From: Gammaproteobacteria bacterium
GTDB lineage: Bacteria > Pseudomonadota > Gammaproteobacteria > Pseudomonadales > Pseudohongiellaceae
Reading direction: 5' to 3'
DNA: 34,568 nt
Assembly (NCBI GenBank): GCA_002731775.1
Contig: PCCP01000085.1
Coordinates: 1-34,568 of the forward strand
The notes beneath the pieces were generated by a model that was given only the letters and a program-made list of their open reading frames with translations, did not search any database and had not been told where the DNA came from. This document shows, one piece after another, positions 11,591 to 18,533 of this stretch (position 1 is the stretch's first letter; every line of letters begins with the position of its first letter). A program made the position numbers and the translations under genes.

Positions 11591-12625
11591 ATGCGTTCTT
11601 TCTTAGTGTTACTAGTGGTGTTCATGGCGGGCATCACTTCCTCCTTCGCCGCCGACCACGCTGTAATTCTGGCATATCACCATGTCGCCGATGACACGCC
11701 CTCCTCCACCAGCATTTCTCCTGCCCAATTCAGGCGGCACCTGGAGTATTTACGGGATAACGGATTTACCGTGATCGGCCTCGACACCCTGATTTCCAGC
11801 TTGCGCAGTGGCCGGCAGCTTCCCGATCGCGCCGTAGCCATTAGCTTCGACGATGGCTACATCTCCATCTACGAGCAGGCGTTTCCGATGCTGCAAACCT
11901 TTGATTATCCATTCTCCCTGTTCCTCAGCACCCAGCCCATTAACGACGGACAAAGTAACTATATGTCCTGGCAGCAGATTCGCGAGATGACGGATGCCGG
12001 CGTTGTTATCGGTAACCACATGATAGATCACCCTTATATGCTCGAAAACAAGCAGGGGGAATCCGATCAGCAACGCCTACAAAGATTACGCCAAGAATTA
12101 TTACAGGCGGAGCAGACTATCCTGAAGCAGACAGGCCAGTCACATCGATATTTAGCCTACCCTTATGGTGAATATGATGCGGCGATAAAGGCGATGTTGT
12201 CCGAACTTGGTTTCGTCGGCCTGGCGCAAAATTCAGGGGCCGTGAGCAGCCACTCCGATTTCCTTGCCTTACCCCGCTTTCCTCTGGGCAGCATTTACGC
12301 CAATCTCGAAACTGCCAAGGTCAAATTCGAGGCCCTCGCCTTCGATGTCGAACAGATGGGGCGACTGTCACCGGTGACTGGCGATAGAAGTCCCAATGTC
12401 ACCCTGAAATTCGCCCCGGGAAACTATGATCCTGCTCAACTCAGTTGTTTTGCCAATAGCAAACCCATACCGATGAATTGGCTGGACAGGGATGCCGGTC
12501 TCGTCGAATTGTTAGCCACAGAAGAATACCGGGGACGTCGATGGCGCTATATCTGCACGGCGCCGGATCTGGATTCACGCCGCTTCTATTGGTACTCAGT
12601 GCAGTGGATCAATACTGCCGATTGA
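11591..12625 (+). CDS. Secreted polysaccharide deacetylase (NodB homology, CE4)
   Basis: A zinc-dependent de-N-acetylase of surface or extracellular polysaccharide. I chose the ATG at 11591 because it begins a clean signal peptide (MRSFLVLLVVFMAGITSSFA, then AADH). The longer frame from 11540 would bury it. The NodB core shows ILAYHHV; the catalytic and metal Asp pair D87/D88 in SFDDGY; the metal histidines H143 and H147 in GNHMIDH; and LAYPYGEYD. This order fits PgaB- and IcaB-like enzymes. About 100 C-terminal residues after the core look beta-rich and are not assigned. The 3' end overlaps the convergent bax-like gene by 30 bp. No exopolysaccharide synthesis genes are nearby, so the substrate is unknown. 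Confidence 0.88.
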   Translation: MRSFLVLLVVFMAGITSSFAADHAVILAYHHVADDTPSSTSISPAQFRRHLEYLRDNGFTVIGLDTLISSLRSGRQLPDRAVAISFDDGYISIYEQAFPMLQTFDYPFSLFLSTQPINDGQSNYMSWQQIREMTDAGVVIGNHMIDHPYMLENKQGESDQQRLQRLRQELLQAEQTILKQTGQSHRYLAYPYGEYDAAIKAMLSELGFVGLAQNSGAVSSHSDFLALPRFPLGSIYANLETAKVKFEALAFDVEQMGRLSPVTGDRSPNVTLKFAPGNYDPAQLSCFANSKPIPMNWLDRDAGLVELLATEEYRGRRWRYICTAPDLDSRRFYWYSVQWINTAD

Positions 12626-13432
12626 ATTGACCAAGCGATCCCGGTTGCGCAATTTATTCTGAATAATAATATTCTTTATTTCGACCACATAATGCTCGCC
12701 GCGTTCCGAGTACTGGCTGAGGCCATAAGCGAGCACCATGGGATCCAGAGTCTGTTGTTGATTGTGCATAAAGGCCCGCAATTCGCGAAGATGGGTGTAA
12801 AGGTGGTGGGTATTGATATTATTGAAATAGCCTTTGACCGATGCCGCAATGGAATCGAATCGTTTTACCTCGTGAGTCGCGCCGCTGATGCGGCGCTGAG
12901 GCACCATCCCGCATCCTTCTACGTAGCACCACTGGCCGAAGATATTATAGCCTTCCAGAACAAAGCGGGAGGTACCCCAGGCAGATTCGTTGGCCGCTTG
13001 AGCCAGGGCCAGAGAAACCGGGATGACATCGACCCTCAGCACCAGCTCATTGGCAACTTCCCGATCGCTGGACTGCGCCATTTTCAGTCCATAGCTTTGT
13101 GCAAGCTCCTGCATCCATTCCCGTTCCCGCGAACTCAAGGCGATATCGTTATTTACGATATCGGCATTCTTTAACAGCTGCCCTCGCAACAGCTTGATGC
13201 GGATATTTTCGGTGTCTATGTAATCCTCGAAAAAATCGAAAAATTGCTGTTTCTTTAGCAGCACATCTGATATTCCTGCAAAATCTGGGAATACGATAAT
13301 CGGAGGCACTGCCACCACCGTGTTTCCCTCGATCCTACCTGGCATAGCCAGTCGCTGCACCGAAATTGTCAGCACCAGCATCGCCACTGCAGTGACTGCC
13401 GCGACCAGTAGTTCCAGTTGGCGAGTCTTCAT
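12596..13432 (-). CDS. bax: Bax-like glucosaminidase-domain membrane protein
   Basis: A predicted peptidoglycan hydrolase of the Bax/FlgJ glucosaminidase superfamily. I chose the ATG at 13432, which begins MKTRQLELL before a single transmembrane or uncleaved signal segment (VAAVTAVAMLVLTISV); a GTG five codons upstream is the alternative. After about 110 residues of helical linker comes the glucosaminidase region, with ALAQAANESAWGTSRF (catalytic Glu in NES) and GYNIFGQWCYVEGCG, and the motif-rich SIAASVKGYFNNINTHHLY. The C-terminal segment LDPMVLAYGLSQYSERGEHYV is typical. The product would face the periplasm, anchored in the inner membrane. It lies 68 bp downstream of bolA on the same strand. 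Confidence 0.88.
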   Translation of the reverse strand: MKTRQLELLVAAVTAVAMLVLTISVQRLAMPGRIEGNTVVAVPPIIVFPDFAGISDVLLKKQQFFDFFEDYIDTENIRIKLLRGQLLKNADIVNNDIALSSREREWMQELAQSYGLKMAQSSDREVANELVLRVDVIPVSLALAQAANESAWGTSRFVLEGYNIFGQWCYVEGCGMVPQRRISGATHEVKRFDSIAASVKGYFNNINTHHLYTHLRELRAFMHNQQQTLDPMVLAYGLSQYSERGEHYVVEIKNIIIQNKLRNRDRLVNSIGSIDPLH

Positions 13433-13500
13433 AAACGCGTTGCTCACAAGCAGTATTTATCAAAATTATTAAACGTTAGGTTTATATAATGCCCTGGTCT

Positions 13501-13827
13501 TTAACGCTCAGATTTACTACCACCATGGCAATCTGGAGACGGGGGAGAGGTTTCATTTCTGTCCTGCCATTCTGCAGCGGTATACAGGTGTAGCGCCAGC
13601 GCGTGTACGCCATCGACAAGCTCATCAGCCAATAGTTTATAGGCATGTTGGTGTCGTTGCACCCGGGACATGGGCACGAAGCAATCTGAGACCACGGTAA
13701 TCCGATAGTGGGATTCTGTGGCAGGCCCGCCATGCAGGTGGCTCTCATTTTCCACCAGCAACACCAAAGGATTGAGATCCGCATCCAGCTTGAATTCAAT
13801 TCCCGCCTGCACCACTGATTCTGCCAT
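13501..13827 (-). CDS. bolA: BolA family protein
   Basis: A small stress- and iron-linked protein that partners monothiol glutaredoxins through a bridged [2Fe-2S] cluster and has been implicated in transcription control of envelope genes. The 108 residues show the BolA core: VENESHLHGGPATESHYRITVVSD, then RVQRHQHAYKLLADEL and the HALALHLYTAAEW signature with its conserved His. These match E. coli BolA (SHFKVVLVSD, HALALHTYTIKEW). The C-terminal tail is Ser/Pro-rich. A strong GAGGTGG ribosome site lies about 9 nt before the ATG. It is divergent from rbgA, and upstream of the bax-like gene on the same strand. Confidence 0.92.
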   Translation of the reverse strand: MAESVVQAGIEFKLDADLNPLVLLVENESHLHGGPATESHYRITVVSDCFVPMSRVQRHQHAYKLLADELVDGVHALALHLYTAAEWQDRNETSPPSPDCHGGSKSER

Positions 13828-14000
13828 TGCGTACTACCACCTCTGCTGTATGATTCGGCTAGCTGGAGCCGGAGTCTAATATTCTTAAACTTCCGGCAGC
13901 AATTGTGACTTTCCGAACTGCAGTATAACGTAAAAGCGGTCCATAAATCAGAACACAGAAGCGACTCGGTCTGGGCTGCTGTGATCATGGGTGTAATGGC

Positions 14001-14831
14001 ATGGTAATTTCCTGGTATCCGGGACACATGAACAAGGCCAGGAAAGAACTGGTTAAATTATTGCGTGGTATTCACGTCGTCATCGAGGTATTGGATGCCC
14101 GGATTCCCATGGCCAGCGCCAATCCGCTGCTGGCCTCAATGACAAAGCAACTACCAATCATCAAGATTTTGAACAAAGCCGATCTGGCGGAAAAGCAAAC
14201 TACCCAAGCCTGGTTAAGCTATTTCAACACCCAATCCGCCAATATTTGCCTGCTCAATGGCCGCGACCAGCCTCTGCCTCGCGAGTCACTGCTCAAGAGC
14301 GCTTATCAATTATGCGAACCCAGGGCAAGCCAATCTCGAGCCAGGCAAATAGTAATCGTAGGCATCCCCAATGTCGGCAAGTCCTCTATCCTCAACCAGC
14401 TAACGGACAGAAAGCTGGCGAAGACTGGCAATGAACCTGCTGTGACTCGCCGCCAACAGCGGGTGCAGCTGGATGAAAACTGGTATCTGATCGACACCCC
14501 CGGGCTGCTGTGGCCCCGACTCGAAGACCAGGGTGCAGCCTTCATGCTGGCCTGCACGGGTACCATCCGCAACACCGCCGTCGAGGCTGAAGACATCGCC
14601 TGGTTCATCGCCGAGATGCTACTTAAGGACCACCGTCATGTGCTTACACGTCGTTACAATATCGCCGGGAGTGTTACGCAGCCGGAACAACTGCTGCGCC
14701 ATATCGCAGAAATCCGAGGCTCTCTGGGCAAAGGCGGACATCCAGACTGGCACAAGACCTCAGAATTATTACTAAACGATTACCGCTCAGGTAAACTAGG
14801 CAATCTCTCTCTGGAGACACCTCCCGAGTAA
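14001..14831 (+). CDS. rbgA: Ribosome biogenesis GTPase YlqF/RbgA
   Basis: A circularly permuted GTPase that in Bacillus subtilis acts late in 50S subunit assembly. The N-terminal WYPGHMNKA is the family hallmark. The permuted order is visible: G4 NKAD at residues 58-61 comes before G1 GIPNVGKSS at 121-129, then G2 (PAVTRRQQ) and G3 DTPG at 165-168. The C-terminal ANTAR-like helical domain ends in GGHPDWHKTSELLLNDYRSGKLG. The length of 276 is normal. The M16 protease frame follows in the same reading frame right after this stop codon (TAA at 14829), with the first ATG 22 codons on. The two are probably one transcript. Confidence 0.94.
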   Translation: MVISWYPGHMNKARKELVKLLRGIHVVIEVLDARIPMASANPLLASMTKQLPIIKILNKADLAEKQTTQAWLSYFNTQSANICLLNGRDQPLPRESLLKSAYQLCEPRASQSRARQIVIVGIPNVGKSSILNQLTDRKLAKTGNEPAVTRRQQRVQLDENWYLIDTPGLLWPRLEDQGAAFMLACTGTIRNTAVEAEDIAWFIAEMLLKDHRHVLTRRYNIAGSVTQPEQLLRHIAEIRGSLGKGGHPDWHKTSELLLNDYRSGKLGNLSLETPPE

Positions 14832-14897
14832 TTTACCCAAGCCGCTCCAGTGCAGCCCGCGGCCCACAGCCCTGCACGGCAAAAATCCAGGTTCAAG

Positions 14898-17855
14898 ATG
14901 ACAGCAGCAGGCAGTTCACAAGCAGACAACAGTCCAACTCCTCAAAATTTTCACCCCGCTTTCGAATGGAAACGTAGCCACACCATTTCCTCGCTCCAGG
15001 TGGTAATGGAAGAGTACAGCCACCGGGTAACCGGTGCCGTGCATTACCATTTGAGCTGCGACCATCCCGAAAATGTATTTCTCGTCGCCTTTCGTACAGT
15101 GCCCATGGATTCCACCGGTGTCGCCCACATCCTCGAGCATACGGCACTGTGTGGAAGTAAAAAATACCCGGTGAGGGATCCATTCTTCATGATGATCCGG
15201 CGCTCATTAAATACCTTCATGAATGCATTCACGAGCAGTGACTGGACTGCATACCCCTTCGCCAGCAAGAACAGAAAAGATTTCGATAACCTACTGAATG
15301 TTTATCTCGATGCCGCATTTTTCTCCCGGCTGCACAAACTGGATTTTGCCCAAGAGGGTCATCGTCTGGAATTTTCAGAAGCTGACAATCCTGAAAGCGA
15401 ATTACAATATAAGGGTGTCGTATACAATGAGATGAAAGGCGCCATGAGCTCCACCAACAGTGTGCTATGGCAAACCATGAGCCGGTATCTGTTCCCGACG
15501 TCGACATATCATTTCAATAGTGGTGGTGAGCCGGAGGCGATCCCGGATTTGACTTATCAGCGGCTCGTAAATTTCTACAAGACCCACTACCATCCGAGCA
15601 ACTCAGTGTTTATGACGTTTGGAGACATCCCTGCCTGTGAACATCACCAGGCCTTCGAAGAACTCGCATTGTCCAACTTCGAAAAACTCGATATCAATAT
15701 AGAAGTTAGTAATGAAAAGAGATACCTGTCACCTGTGAAGATAGAGGAGTTTTATGCTGCCGAAAACACTGCCAGCAGCAAGACCCATATTGTTATGGGT
15801 TGGCTGCTTGGCTGCAGTACCAGCCTCAGCGGCCTTTTTAGAGCGCAGCTGCTAAGTAGCGTCCTGCTGGATAATAGCTCCAGCCCCCTGATGAGAGTAT
15901 TGGAAACCTCCAATCTAGGTACATCACCCTCTCCCTTATGCGGCCTTGAAGACTCCAACCGCGAGATGAGTTTCATGGCGGGTCTCGAAGGCTGTGAGGC
16001 GACATCGACCGCAGAAGTTGAAAGCCTGATTCGAGACAGCCTGCTGGAGATCTGTGAGACCGGCGTTGCCATCGAGCATGTAGAGGCCGCCCTGCATCAA
16101 TTGGAACTGAACCAGCGGGAAATATCCGGCGACGGCTATCCTTACGGCCTGCAACTTATACTGGCAGGTCTCTCCACCGCCACCCACCGCGGTGATCCAA
16201 TTCAACTACTCGACATTGACCCGGTGCTGGAAGAGTTACGAGTACAGATAAAAGATCAGAACTTTATTCCTGAGTTGATTCAGGAATTGCTATTGCACAA
16301 CTGCCATCAGGTCACATTGACCCTGAAGCCGGATACCGAATTGGCAAACAGGAAAGTGCAATCTGAACTGCAGCAACTGGCGGTGATTAAAGCCACGTTA
16401 TCGGAGCAGCAGCAGAACCAGATCCTTGCCGACTCTAAGGCACTGGCGCAACGTCAGGCACAGGAAGATGACCCCGGCATCTTGCCCAAGGTCGGCCTGC
16501 AAGACGTGCCTAAGAAATTGACCGAGCCCGAGAGAATCGAGTTCAGACCCAATAAATTGCCGGTTAGCTATTACGCCCAGGGCACCAACGGCTTGAGTTA
16601 TCAGCAGGTAGTCATGCAGCTCCCCGCGCTGGAACCGGGTCTTCTTGAATTATTGCCCCTGTACACGAGCTGTCTCACGGAATTCGGTATCGGGGATAAG
16701 GACTACGCCGAAGTGCAAACCTGGCAGGCTCGGATTAGCGGTGGCCTGAATTGCTTCAGCAGCCTCCATAGTGGCCTGCAAGACGTGCAAAAAACCCATG
16801 CCCTGCTGACATTTTCGTCAAAATCCCTGGTCCGTAACCATGCCGCGCTAACCGAACTGTTAAACGCCACCGTAGCGCAGGTGCGCTTCGATGAAGATCA
16901 ACGCCTGCGAGAATTAATCGAACAGATCTGTGCTCGCAAGGAGAGCAGCATCACCGCACAGGGGCATGGGCTGGCAATGGGTCTCGCATCCAGCAGGATG
17001 AGCCCTGCCGCCCACCTAAGCCATTGTTCTGGTGGCCTTGCAGGCATCCAGGGACTCAAGCTACTGCGCGATAAGATGGCCGATGCCGACGAACGCAGCA
17101 AGGTATTGATGGGCTTTCAGCAATTACATCAAGCCATCGTGCAGGCCGACACCCAATTTCTCCTCATTGCCGAAAAACAGCATCAGGAGCAGGTGCTGGC
17201 AGAGCTGGCCGCTGTGTGGAATAGACCGAGCAATGGCAGCGTCGGCTCCCATCTATCTCTGGCACCGATCCGCGAAGGCATTAGACAGGTCTGGACTACC
17301 TCTACCCAGGTTAATTTCTGCGCCAAGGCATATGCCACGGTTGCCGCTGGTCATGAGGATAATGCCGGCCTCCACGTACTCGCCGGCTTCATGCGTAATG
17401 GCTACCTGCATAGAGCGATTCGGGAACAGGGCGGTGCCTATGGCGGCGGCGCCGGACAAGACGCCAACTCAGCCTCCTTCCGATTTTTTTCCTATCGAGA
17501 TCCTCGTCTCACCGAAACTCTGGACGACTTCGATCGTGCCGTGGACTGGGTAATATCGGGGAGTCATACTCCACGTCAGCTCGAAGAGGCCATACTGGGT
17601 GTTATCGCTGCCATGGACAAGCCCTCATCGCCAGCAGGCGAGGCCAAACAGGCATTCTATAATCACCTCTTCGGCAAAACTATGGAGCAGCGAATGAAAT
17701 TCCGGATGGGGGTTCTAGGCACCACTATCACCGATCTTAAGGCCATAGCAGCTCGATATTTTGAGCCTGCTACCGCGAGTATTGGCGTAATAAGCAATCG
17801 AGAGACCATCGATGCAGCCGCATTAGATGAAATAGAGGTTATCAATCTTCTTTGA
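14898..17855 (+). CDS. Insulinase-family (M16C, PreP-like) zinc metalloprotease
   Basis: A large peptide-degrading metalloprotease related to mitochondrial PreP/Cym1. I chose the ATG at 14898; a GTG at 14850 without a ribosome site would add 16 residues. Residues are numbered from the ATG. The inverted zinc motif HILEH starts at H77, followed by TALCGSKKYPVRDPF. The third ligand is E178 in YNEMKGAMS. The second half repeats the fold and carries the substrate-binding stretch IREQGGAYGGGA plus a downstream FFSYRDPRL. About 985 residues give the two M16 halves joined by a helical hinge, as in PreP (M16C) rather than pitrilysin. There is no signal peptide, so it is probably cytoplasmic. It likely clears peptides of modest length; the native substrate is unknown. 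Confidence 0.9.
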   Translation: MTAAGSSQADNSPTPQNFHPAFEWKRSHTISSLQVVMEEYSHRVTGAVHYHLSCDHPENVFLVAFRTVPMDSTGVAHILEHTALCGSKKYPVRDPFFMMIRRSLNTFMNAFTSSDWTAYPFASKNRKDFDNLLNVYLDAAFFSRLHKLDFAQEGHRLEFSEADNPESELQYKGVVYNEMKGAMSSTNSVLWQTMSRYLFPTSTYHFNSGGEPEAIPDLTYQRLVNFYKTHYHPSNSVFMTFGDIPACEHHQAFEELALSNFEKLDINIEVSNEKRYLSPVKIEEFYAAENTASSKTHIVMGWLLGCSTSLSGLFRAQLLSSVLLDNSSSPLMRVLETSNLGTSPSPLCGLEDSNREMSFMAGLEGCEATSTAEVESLIRDSLLEICETGVAIEHVEAALHQLELNQREISGDGYPYGLQLILAGLSTATHRGDPIQLLDIDPVLEELRVQIKDQNFIPELIQELLLHNCHQVTLTLKPDTELANRKVQSELQQLAVIKATLSEQQQNQILADSKALAQRQAQEDDPGILPKVGLQDVPKKLTEPERIEFRPNKLPVSYYAQGTNGLSYQQVVMQLPALEPGLLELLPLYTSCLTEFGIGDKDYAEVQTWQARISGGLNCFSSLHSGLQDVQKTHALLTFSSKSLVRNHAALTELLNATVAQVRFDEDQRLRELIEQICARKESSITAQGHGLAMGLASSRMSPAAHLSHCSGGLAGIQGLKLLRDKMADADERSKVLMGFQQLHQAIVQADTQFLLIAEKQHQEQVLAELAAVWNRPSNGSVGSHLSLAPIREGIRQVWTTSTQVNFCAKAYATVAAGHEDNAGLHVLAGFMRNGYLHRAIREQGGAYGGGAGQDANSASFRFFSYRDPRLTETLDDFDRAVDWVISGSHTPRQLEEAILGVIAAMDKPSSPAGEAKQAFYNHLFGKTMEQRMKFRMGVLGTTITDLKAIAARYFEPATASIGVISNRETIDAAALDEIEVINLL

Positions 17856-17868
17856 TTTCAATGGTTTG

Positions 17869-17874
17869 TATAAT
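17869..17874 (+). promoter_or_regulatory. Perfect -10 hexamer after the M16 gene
   Basis: TATAAT occurs 13 bp after the protease stop in AT-rich DNA. The -35 region (around 17846-17852) is weak, and there is no exact TGn extension. It could start a short transcript ending at the terminator at 18028-18060. Confidence 0.35.
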
Positions 17875-17881
17875 ATATCTT

Positions 17882-17894
17882 ATCTAATTTAGAT
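17882..17894. promoter_or_regulatory. 13-bp palindrome at the predicted transcript start
   Basis: ATCTAA-T-TTAGAT is a perfect inverted repeat beginning 8 bp after the TATAAT, where a start site or an operator would be expected. In AT-rich DNA chance occurrence is not negligible. Confidence 0.25.
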
Positions 17895-18027
17895 CTTATG
17901 TAAATAACAAAGCTTTTTTGGATTTAATGGGAACTTTGGCGCTGCGCCACAGTCTGAGTATGTGTAGGTAGATGTTACTCAAAATTGTGGATTTTGTTTC
18001 ATTTATCTCTCCCTTGATAGTACATTG

Positions 18028-18060
18028 AGCCCAACAACCTCTGGTCGTTGGGCTTTTTTT
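18028..18060 (+). terminator. Intrinsic terminator
   Basis: The stem AGCCCAAC (18028-18035) pairs with GTTGGGCT (18047-18054). An inner ACC/GGT pairing around a TCT loop extends it across one mismatch. Seven T residues follow directly (18054-18060). This is the cleanest rho-independent terminator in the window. Confidence 0.88.
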
Positions 18061-18125
18061 ATGCCCGCTAGCCCTGCTTGAGTTTAGCAGCTGAACCCCA
18101 GCCGTCATCGCCTCTCCAAGCCTTC

Positions 18126-18427
18126 ATGAATTTACCCAACGCCAAGCAAGATGCCACCAGAGTCACCTTGGTGGGTATGTGGCTGGATCTGTTGCGGGGT
18201 ATCGGGAAGATTGTGGGCGGGATTTGCTGGCAGATGACGATTTCGAAAGGCTGGATCTGCATTATCTGGAGCACGGCATAGAGATTGATCTGGTTGTCAA
18301 GCCGGATAAAATCCCCACGTCTCTCATCTCCGGGCTGGAACAGGCTGTCCAGTCGTTTGACTACATTGCCAAGTTGCGGATTTATCGCAAGCTCAGTGAA
18401 TCCAGCAATGTCCGGCGCCTGTCATAA
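18126..18427 (+). pseudogene. Remnant of a cation diffusion facilitator (CDF) transporter
   Basis: Two pieces in different frames abut here. From 18126, about 33 residues read like the N-terminus and first membrane helix of a CDF transporter (DATRVTLVGMWLDLLRGIGKI). Then, one frame over (codons of the 18179 frame, from about 18225), about 65 residues read like the cytoplasmic C-terminal tail of such proteins (RLDLHYLEHGIEIDLVV...KLRIYRKL), ending at the stop at 18427. The body of the transporter between them, including the remaining helices and the metal site, is missing. I infer an internal deletion with a frameshift. The family call rests on motif memory, not a search. Confidence 0.5.
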
Positions 18428-18432
18428 AGTAA

Positions 18433-18460
18433 TTACAATCACGGCCCTTTTGCCTATAAT
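18433..18460 (+). promoter_or_regulatory. Candidate sigma-70 promoter for the kor-like operon
   Basis: TTACAA at 18433-18438 and TATAAT at 18455-18460, separated by 16 bp, lie 73 bp before the start of the first oxidoreductase gene. The -10 is perfect and the -35 matches four of six. Confidence 0.5.
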
Positions 18461-18533
18461 GTGGCGCTATTGAAATGCACCAAGCGGCCGTTAAACTCAC
18501 TATAGTCAGAATTATTTCGATTTACCTCAGTTA

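Larger units (their letters stand above)
17881..18060 (+). ncRNA. Possible small RNA or long structured 3' UTR
   Basis: About 180 nt of non-coding sequence runs from just after the TATAAT at 17869 to a textbook intrinsic terminator. It has no coding frame of note and contains a small GC stem (TGGCG/CGCCA at 17937-17949). It could be an independent sRNA, or the 3' untranslated tail of the protease mRNA. It does not match 6S RNA, tmRNA or another family that I can recognise by eye. Confidence 0.3.

Noticed and set aside
13482..14027. A 181-codon minus-strand frame covering bolA and its upstream region
   Set aside because: BolA motifs lie in the other frame with a strong ribosome site; this frame is rich in unlikely Cys/Trp/Arg.
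18495..18505. ACTCACTATAG, like the core of the phage T7 promoter, next to a GCGGCCG word
   Set aside because: The match is only 11 bp, the upstream half of the promoter is absent, and the flanks are native coding and promoter DNA; judged coincidence, not vector sequence.
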